Shown here: positions 56,686 to 64,000 of the stretch, one piece after another | Numbering within the stretch: position 1 is the first letter of the stretch | Layout: every line of letters begins with the position of its first letter | Assembly (NCBI GenBank): GCA_027946365.1 | Contig: JAPEUQ010000002.1 | Location: forward strand, 496,001-560,000 | Direction of reading: 5' to 3' | DNA length: 64,000 bases | Origin: Kalmusia sp. IMI 367209 | Lineage: Eukaryota > Ascomycota > Dothideomycetes > Pleosporales > Didymosphaeriaceae | Position numbers and translations under genes: made by a program | Notes under the pieces: model-generated | The model's input: only the letters and a program-made list of their open reading frames with translations | What the model was told of the DNA's origin: nothing | Databases searched by the model: none

Positions 56686-58916
56686 TCACGCGGGGTGGTA
56701 TGAAAAGTGCCTTGCACTCCGCGACAGCGTCTGAGAGGGAGGGTTCACAATGGGCCTTATTTCCATGCCACCAACCATCGAGACCCTAGTGAGTAGGATG
56801 ATCACCATGAATAAACTAAGCAGGATCCATAAACCAAAAGAAAATTCCTTTCTGACCTCATCTTTGCGCACCTGACTAACCCTGGCAGTCGAAGATATCG
56901 AACTGGTTGCTTCGGAATGAACATTATAGTTCTCCTGTAGATATTCAACTATGGCATCCTTTCCCTCCGAAATGGCGAGTTCAAATGGCGTCCTTGACGC
57001 ATCATCCAATGCAAATACTTGCGAGGCAGCGCCAGCGTCAATGAGCTTTTGTACAGCTGAAAGATTTCCCTGCAAAGCTGCGCAGTGCATGACAGTTCTT
57101 CCATGGATATCACGTACGTCTAAATCTGCCCCCTTTTGTAGCAACAGCTCGATCAATTGCGCACTTCGACTGCTCTCAGTAGCATAGTGAAGTAATGTGC
57201 GTCCCTGGTGGTCTCGTACTGAAATGTCGAAATCGTCCAAGGTAAGAAGACAATTGACTAAGTCCACATTCCCTCGTTGGCATGCGAAATGTAGTGGGCC
57301 TTTTCCTTCTTCGTTCACTATCCCCAGACACGCGATGTCGCCATTACAGCACCGGAGCAAATCTTCTCTCCTCGATCGGTTTGTCCATGCGACATATTGC
57401 GGTACCGTCATGCCGCGGGAGTCTTGGGAAGTGCTATCAATATCCGTGTAATGGAATTCGATAAGGCTTCGAATAGCGGAGTTGAAGTATACGTGTAGAG
57501 GCGTTCGCCCAGTAATGTCCTGGTGATACAGGTCCGCATTGTAACTAAGAAGCTGACTGATTATGCTATAGTCACAGTCAGATTCTACGCTCTCTTGAAG
57601 AGGAGTCCTATAAGAGGTAAGCTTCAGTGTGATCAGGACGCTGATTGATCAGGTCTTACTCTCCGAAATCGTTCTCAGCGTCCACTTTAGCGCCCTCCTG
57701 TAGAAGTCCGACTACCATTTCATAGCGATTCTCACGCGCTGCGATCTGTCCCAGAAGTCAGCGTATAGGCCAAAGCAATTCCTTTGGCAACTAACATGTA
57801 GCAACGTGCTTCCGTACTCAGTCTTATCCGATATCCCAACCCTTTTGTTTCGTATGAAATCCCTCAAAAGCGCCCAGTCACCCTTCGAGCATGCTATATA
57901 CGGGATACTCTGAACATCTAAGATGCGGTGCATGGTTAAATTACAGATTATGTTGATTGAAGACACGTTGACAACGCTCGAAAATGCTAAAGTGAAACGC
58001 CGAGGAGAAATTCTATGCAAACAAAATGTCATGTTGAAACAGAGACCTTCTTTCCAGCAGAGCGTCTTGTAGATAGCTCTCCCATCTCGAGTCCATGACC
58101 TCACAATGGTGGGCCCAAATCGAAAATCGACAGACCACTGTGGGTAATACGCAGTCAGCCAACACTTCATTCGATATCCAGCCGGTTCTATCCGAGTAGA
58201 TAAGTATGCACTCAGACTTTTTGGCAGACGCTGTCTTCGCGTGATTTTGGTGAAGGGTTGTTTCGCCGGCGGCTCCGTGTAAGTATATTGTACCTGAGGT
58301 TGCGTCCCAAAGCTGCCGTATACAACTTCAGTGGCTGATTCACTATACTCTGCCGACACGGCATGCTTAGGTTGTATAATGTGCAGTGGAGGTCGCAAGT
58401 CTGCAGTCTGTTTCTGAATTTTAACTAGAAGCGATCTGAAATAGCATTAACGAGAGGCACGAGTATGGGAGGAGCTTTGATAACACACATTTGAGTCTCG
58501 GTAGCTGCAGTTGAGAAAATCTTTAACCAGTCATCGAGCGTGCTGTAAAATTTACGCATCCGTCGGTTCGACGAGATCCAGGATAAACGCTCCCGGAGAT
58601 GGTACGCGCGGCTTTGATCTAGCCGGAAACTGCTCGTTCTGATCTTCATCTCGATCTTCCCTATGTCATCGAGAAATCTGTGTAATTGCTCCTTCAGGAA
58701 CGGATCCAGGTGAAACTCTGCGGACGCCGCATCTTGTTCGTATGTTCTGATGAGGTTTGAGATTGACTGCTTCAGACACTGTAGCTTCCTGGCTTGGGAA
58801 TGGATCTCTTCCGGCAATTCCGAAATATCGAGCATAAAGTTGTAAAGAAATTCGCAACTTGCGCCGGCAGCCCCAAGTAGTGTGAGTACGCTGGCGACGA
58901 ATGATGTTGGGTCCAT
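56686..58916 (-). CDS. Helical N-domain / ankyrin-repeat protein with C-terminal membrane segment, four exons
   Basis: Minus-strand exons are 58916-58489, 58435-57796, 57745-57660 and 57607-56686. The introns are 53, 50 and 52 nt; all joins keep frame and give 691 residues. Residues 1-143 form an all-helical fungal N-terminal domain (MDPTSFVASVLTLLGAAGAS...), the kind found on fungal STAND/NLR and ankyrin proteins. About residues 150-330 are a linker with an unassigned beta-rich part. Ankyrin repeats run from about 330 to 610 (GSTLLHIAARENRYEMVVGLL, GRTPLHVYF, GKGPLHFACQRGNVDLVNCLL, GRTLLHYATESS, GRTVMHCAALQGNLSAVQKLI). A single membrane helix lies at about 642-663 (FGLWILLSLFMVIILLTRVS), with a 28-residue tail. 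The gene lies next to an NLR and probably works in recognition or signalling; that is inference. Confidence 0.83.
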
Positions 58917-59437
58917 TTCAGGATGTGAAACTCTAGGCACAATACTTCAGATCCAGCAGCTTCGATAAGTATGCGTACTGGATTCGCATCCCATTGGCCG
59001 AACGGATCGAACAACAATGTCAAAGCGGTGAAGGCTGGTCTCATTAGGCTTCTAATACAATGTCGATCCATCACAGCCGAGCTATAATCGCCGAGAAACC
59101 GTGACGTGGCTGCCTCACTTGTATAACATGCGATGAAATGCCGCACCGGTCACACGGCTGTGAGGCTATGCCGATATGAAGGTCACACAAGGCAAAGGGT
59201 ACAAGGAAGAAGGCACAAGGCAAGTGGCACAAGGCAAACGGCAACGTTTATGTGGTATAAAGGCTATAAAGCCAAACGCCGCCTTATTTCACTAATTTCG
59301 AGTAAGGCATTCTACGAATTCTGTCGACTGTGAGAAACTAGTCTTGCACGGCTTACCGTAAGTCTACACGCCTGATTTTGGTGCCTGTTGCTTTATCACA
59401 AGGCTGATATTGGTCTAGCCGTCCATTGCAAAACCCC
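58917..59437. other. Intergenic region with short GGCACAAGGCAA repeats
   Basis: Upstream flank of the ankyrin gene. Between about 59178 and 59240 a GGCACAAGGCAA-like word recurs four or five times with small changes. No coding frame is supported apart from the small gene that begins at 59438. Confidence 0.5.
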
Positions 59438-59678
59438 ATGGCCGACTTTAAGAAAGGTGACAAGGTCGAGGTGAAAGACGGAGGTGAGCCTCGGCGTGAG
59501 ATGCTCGGCTGGATATAAGCCAACGATGCTAAAGGGCGGAGCAGGCTCTTGGTTTCCTGGGGTTGTCGTTCAGCCTGGGTCCAGTGGAACAAAATACCGT
59601 GTCCGCATTCAACTCGCCAATCAAGAGAGTAGGGTTGTGTCGAAGACCAAAGATGAGGTGCGCGCGAAGAGTACTTAG
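59438..59678 (+). CDS. Small Tudor/SH3-like protein, two exons
   Basis: A 60-residue protein is recovered when a 58-nt intron (59484-59541, GTGAGC...AG) is removed. Exon 1 is 59438-59483 and exon 2 is 59542-59678. It reads MADFKKGDKVEVKDG across the join to AGSWFPGVVVQPGSSG, then TKYRVRIQLANQE and a basic tail ending VRAKST. The GDKVEVK...WFPGVV...YRVRI pattern of short beta strands is what a small Tudor/Agenet or SH3-like barrel shows. Without splicing the frame hits TAA. The gene is divergent from the ankyrin gene. The branch-to-acceptor distance is short, and an alternative acceptor at 59534 shifts frame. Function unknown. Confidence 0.5.
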
Positions 59679-61189
59679 TCTTTGTAGCCTGACTAGACAG
59701 AACAATAAAGCTTACTACGGCAAGAAGTCGTACTTAGGACATGTCTCATCTCCGATTATAGTCTGATTAGTATTGGATGCAATCAAGACCATACCATTTG
59801 CCTGATGAGTGACGTACGCCAGTGGAGACATATACTGCAGTCAGCTGCAGAGCAAGTTGTGAGGGTCCAGAACAAAAACATGAAGAGAAACTACTACACT
59901 ATGCCCCAGGTGACGTCGCGTAAATTCTTCTATGCCTAAAGATTGCTGCCTTTCCGGGCCTTAAGGGCCTTGCACAAGGTCCGGTGACAGTAATTGAGAG
60001 TTGTCCAATTATGATAAGGCTCTACGAGGCTAGATACGAAGCCGAAGCGAAGGACCCGCGCGGAATGCGGATGAGAGGATCCACGCGTTCCAGGCCGTGT
60101 GAAATGGCATCCCCCGCATCCCGCGCGGGGACTTGCTTCGTAGCTAGCCGCTCCTATAATTTCAGTCGCCACCATATCTCAAGAGCATCGCAAGTCCAAT
60201 CACTCAGCATGGTGTCCCCATTTCTCGGGGGCGTCTGGCCACTGCGTATCGCAACTGCGCGCCGCAATACCATAGCTGCCCATATACACCTTGACAAGCT
60301 CAAGGACCTGCTTCAGCGCCATGTAGGCCGCAATCGTTCTTCTGTGTATCACAGCTCCAAGTGCGTCGTTTGCGTGACAGCGATCTGCGCTGTCGCTCCC
60401 AGCACGGTAGGAATGATACTCGAAGGCCTTGGGCCTGCGAATGGGTAGGCTGAACCCTTCGCTCTATCTGGAGGTCTCAACGCTCACTGGCTTGCGAAGG
60501 TCTCTCACCAGCTTGCAGAGCGACGCTCAAACCCCATTCCAGCCTTTCGCCGTAGCACGAACAGCAGCGTCCGTAGATGCTTATGAAGAAGCCCTGGAGG
60601 AGAACAACGAACACACCTTTGGGACCTACAAACACCCTGAGTTCGGCAGCGCCAGCGAGGCCTATGCACTTAAGAGGCAAATAACCGATACCGTGTCTGA
60701 GTATCTTCCAAATGCAACGTTGCCTAGCCCGCGTGAGTCTCTTTCGGCCACTGTAACGCATCACCAAATTAATTGGACTCCTAGGCATCGGTACTACATG
60801 ACTCAGCCTGCGATCACGATTTCGAAGTCCTTTCCGGCCGTCCCACGACCGAGTCAAACCAGAAGGACAGCATATACCGTGATGTTGACCAACAACGATT
60901 TACTCTTTGATACGATTATGACCATATACATACGTGAACGGCCTTACAATACGTTTTCCTTGTTTTTGTGCGATGGAGTTTCAAACCCTAGGATAACACT
61001 CTATAAAAAAAAATGACGGCGTATTAGACTGTCGGAGGTTTCAAGTCGCGCCGTTCCCGGCTCGTGCTATTTTCTCTGGGGTAAAGTTTTACTGGCCTAT
61101 CCAACATAGGTGTATATTCATTGTACGGCATTCACTTCAATTTAGGACGAGTCAATTTATGATGATGCGCGATGTGGTTGTAGTTCTCT
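59679..61189. other. Intergenic stretch with open but unsupported frames
   Basis: Two overlapping plus frames (59984-60448 and 60441-61016) are open, and the second is listed as a weak candidate. The right end is the 3' UTR of the NLR gene. No repeats or RNA genes were seen. Confidence 0.4.
60441..61016 (+). CDS. Weak candidate ORF, unrecognised
   Basis: About 191 residues from the first true ATG. The middle part is protein-like (VDAYEEALEENNEHTFGTY, YALKRQITDTVSEYL), while the C-terminus runs into an AT-rich Lys run. There is no domain, signal or membrane segment. It may be a decayed gene. Confidence 0.22.
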   Translation: MGRLNPSLYLEVSTLTGLRRSLTSLQSDAQTPFQPFAVARTAASVDAYEEALEENNEHTFGTYKHPEFGSASEAYALKRQITDTVSEYLPNATLPSPRESLSATVTHHQINWTPRHRYYMTQPAITISKSFPAVPRPSQTRRTAYTVMLTNNDLLFDTIMTIYIRERPYNTFSLFLCDGVSNPRITLYKKK

Positions 61190-64000
61190 CTAGTAAGACT
61201 GGTAAAGAAAGACAAGTGCCGAGAACAGTATGATCAGGCACACGATGCCTCGATGATCCACCAAAGGAGATACCAGATCACACAATCCGTTTCCGATCTC
61301 AATGTCAGGGTACGGGACGTAATTGCTGCCCCGGAGATCTAAATGGTAGCGGATTTTGGTTTCTTGGGCTTTCTCCTTTGCTCCGACTTGTGTATAAGCA
61401 TCTTGCAGGAGGTATGCACAAGCACGCGTATGCTCGTCATGTCTCCCATCCCGTTGCCCGTAGCAGGTCTCGTATGATTCAATTGTTTGGTTCAGCAATC
61501 GTATGGCTGCATCTCTCGATTCTGGATCGAGCTGCAACTGCGCGCGGGCAATCTTACAGTCAATGCGCCATTTCCTTTTCTCCTTGTCTGCTCGGAGCGC
61601 GGTACCATCCGTTGGGAAGGGCGCCGAGATACGCTTGTAGATAATCAAAGCATCTTGTACCGGAATCTTGTCGTCGAACTCGGAGAGCACGTCGGCGATG
61701 CTTTCGTCTACTTCCGCTATCCATCTCTTATCCTCAGAGAACCAATACTCAATAGCCTTGTTTGCGTCTTCAAGAGCAGTGCGCGAACGTCTCAATTCCT
61801 CCTCTCGCTTGCAGAGAGAAAGTCCAGGAGATTTTGCAAAACTGAAATGGACTTTAGCTTCTGCAAGTCTCCTCCGAATGCTAATTCTCGCCAGTTCGCG
61901 CTCGGTTTCTGGTCCCCGGTAGGATTTCCTCTTGCACTTAAGCCGCGGAATGCTTGTCTTTCGATCAATCTGGAGACTGATATCTTGAAAGGTGCTCAGA
62001 GCTGTAGCTGCTTCTTTTGGGCGCATTGACCTGCAGTACAATTCGATCAACTCAAGAAGGCACAGCCATCTCTCCTCTTGGTGTTCGCGTCGATCGGCCA
62101 ACTGCTGGATTACCACTTGCAGAAATCCCGCTGCTTTGTCCCACCCTAACTTTCGCTCTCTAGCCAACGGTGGTAGTATATGGGCTTTTGCGAAGAGACG
62201 GGCTAATTGTGGTTTGAACTTAACTTCCTTTGAGTAGAGTTTGCGGGTGAAGTCAAGGACGGAGACAGCGTCGTTATAGCGTCCCTCGTCAAGATAGACA
62301 TGAGTGAATGTGATGACAGATTGCACCATGTTATCAGAGCATTCGTATCCGGGAAACGGGTTCTCTTCTTTGCAGCCTTGAACAAACTGCAAAAAGCGTT
62401 CAAAGTGAGGCATGAATGGCAACTTCAACAGGTAAGTGGACCGGCCCGCGTTAGCCACCTTTTTTTCATATTTGTATTGAGCAAAAAGCATACACAATGC
62501 CGTCTCGTATAATTCGAGCAGAGTTCGTCGTCCTATGCTGTTATGTACCCAGATGTGCACCAGATGTTGAACACTTTCATGCATGAAATAGCAATGCAAA
62601 TTGCCTGCTTTCCCTGTGGGTTTGTCTTTCCCAATCAAACTGCAATTCTCAAGGAATCCAAGCATCTTCCAGAGTCTCGATTTGTCTTTATAATTTTGTT
62701 GCAGAAGGACAAGATCGATTTCGCAGTTGTCGAGACAAGACAGCTCGGCTAGGAGCCTCAACGGAGCACTCGGGAACTCGCGATATTGTATGTAGTCCTT
62801 TTGATCCTTGGTATCAGCAAGAAGGGGAAGAAAGATTCGGAGGTGTTGCGGGTCATCCTTGAGCGCATACTCGAGTTCCTTGATGGTATCTCCGCTTTGC
62901 AATGCTTTATACCAAGTGGCTGTGGGAAGACGCGTCCTATGGAGATATCTAGCAACCATCTTGATCAGAATGGGCAGTTCATATTGCTTAAGCATATCAT
63001 CCATCTCTGCGGTAGTGACCAGGACATCTTTGTTGTAGGACTGAAACAAACGTCGTCGGGCTTCGAGCTCCAGGGTATCCACTTGAATGCATGATTCATC
63101 AATGCAGAGATCTAGCTCATCTAGTATATCTCGACTGTTTGTCGTGATTAGGGTCTTTCCCATGCCTTTCGGGAGAAGCTCTTTCACTAGTCGAGCGATT
63201 GAGACGCTGTCCAGCCCATCTACTACCATGGTCCACGACCCATTGGAAGGCGAGCTCAACCATTTCCTCATGGCGATGAGTGGGTCTTGCATTTCTGAGA
63301 TCGTCAACTTGACGCGCTTGGCAATTTTGAGTATAGTATTTCGTAATCTGGCCTCTGTGTTTGTCTCTAGCCAGAAAGTGTGTCTTCTTTCCGTAAGTAT
63401 TTCAGCCTTTCTGAAACGATTCACGTATTTGTACGCGATGTGCGACTTCCTATCCAACAATTAGAATGCTGCTTGCCTGTCGTTGGAGATAGAAAGCACT
63501 TACCCTACCCCGCTGGTTCCATAGAGTCCAACACAATCACGTTGGTCAAGAATCTTGCTGATCTTTTTGTCTATATCATGACGGCCAAACAAGTCATTGG
63601 ACTCGTACTCATTATTCTTTGGGCACGTGTCCAATGTCGAAAAGGTTTCTCCCTGCCCACTTGACAGTGCTGGCAATAGCGCTGTTTGAGGCTTCTCATC
63701 GGACCAAGCATTGTCCCTAAGTATATTCAGTTGCCAGTGCTTACCCCTCTTGCTTGCCCTCCGCAAGGGGTTGTGTAAGTTGTCTAAGCCGTTCACTGGC
63801 GTCTTCGGCGGTTGCACAATCTTTCTAAAGTGGTCTTTAAGCTGTGTTTCTGACCTCTCCTCTATCATCTCAAAAAGCTCCATATTAGCCTCCCAAACGA
63901 AGACTCGACGAGGCCGAGACTCCACCATGTCCGTAGTTAGATCGAGGAACTGCCTGAAACATTTGTGGTCGACCTTTTTCTGACGGAGCTGTTGGAACCA
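61190..64000 (-). CDS. NB-ARC NLR with TPR-like repeats and terminal hydrophobic anchor, 5' end outside the window
   Basis: A STAND-type NTPase of the kind fungi use in non-self recognition and regulated cell death. The last exons are >64000-63504 and 63449-61190, with a 54-nt intron (GTAAGT...ATAG) that splits the P-loop. The frame is open to the window edge, so the N-terminal effector domain is missing. Seen in order: a linker with NDLFGRHDIDKKISKIL, Walker A GLYGTSGVGKSHIAYKYV, Walker B-like WTMVVDGLDS, an RNBS-like TLITTNSR, and an ELPILIKMVARYL segment where NB-ARC proteins have GLPLA. A winged-helix-like part follows, then a long all-helical region with TPR-like pairs (YLDEGRYNDAVSVLDFTRKLY, ...SMRPKEAATALSTF). 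The protein ends in a hydrophobic segment, GIVCLIILFSALVFLYQSY, directly before TAG, so it looks tail-anchored. Such an anchor is unusual for fungal NLRs. Confidence 0.87.

Overview
The window looks like a chromosome segment of a filamentous ascomycete, most likely a Dothideomycete. The grounds are short spliceosomal introns of about 45-80 nt (donors such as GTATGT, GTAAGT and GTGAGC, branch sites such as CTAAC/CTAAT), mainly moderate GC, and several fungal-only families: a WOPR switch regulator, a CFEM receptor, NLR/ankyrin proteins and an RG/YWINW membrane protein. The species call is inference. All gene models below were spliced by hand.

Left block (1-25.3 kb): housekeeping and regulatory genes, widely spaced. 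CBP80 (2.0-4.9 kb, +, six exons) converges on an amidohydrolase-2 decarboxylase (5.1-6.2 kb, -). A Wor1/Sge1/Ryp1-type WOPR regulator lies at 9.3-11.0 kb (-). Upstream of it are about 7.5 kb without a convincing gene, including a very GC-rich island at 12.25-13.6 kb. A decayed gene occupies 18.6-20.0 kb. A TEX30/KANL3-type alpha/beta hydrolase (23.2-24.2 kb, +) converges on the RNase MRP subunit Rmp1 (24.7-25.3 kb, -).

Middle block (25.3-40.4 kb): gene-poor. It holds degenerate tandem arrays (about 210 bp at 28.3-29.2 kb, about 165-180 bp at 32.8-33.4 kb, about 95 bp at 36.9-37.5 kb), a 7-bp minisatellite at 31.0 kb, two related tRNA-like, T-tailed SINE candidates at 34.6 and 37.6 kb, and decayed coding sequence at 35-37 kb.

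Right block (40.4-64 kb): a mei2-like RNA-binding gene (-), another degenerate array of about 160-bp period (43.3-44.4 kb), small unresolved ORFs, a five-exon hypothetical gene (47.3-48.3 kb, +), a CFEM-domain Pth11-like receptor (49.9-51.2 kb, +) and an intron-containing tRNA-Gly(CCC). The end of the window carries three multi-exon minus-strand genes: a glycosylated membrane protein, a helical-N-domain/ankyrin protein with a C-terminal membrane segment, and an NB-ARC NLR with a terminal hydrophobic anchor that runs off the right edge. A hidden 60-residue Tudor/SH3-like ORF sits between the last two. I infer that this end is a candidate membrane-linked recognition cluster. I found no CRISPR, phage or intact transposon.
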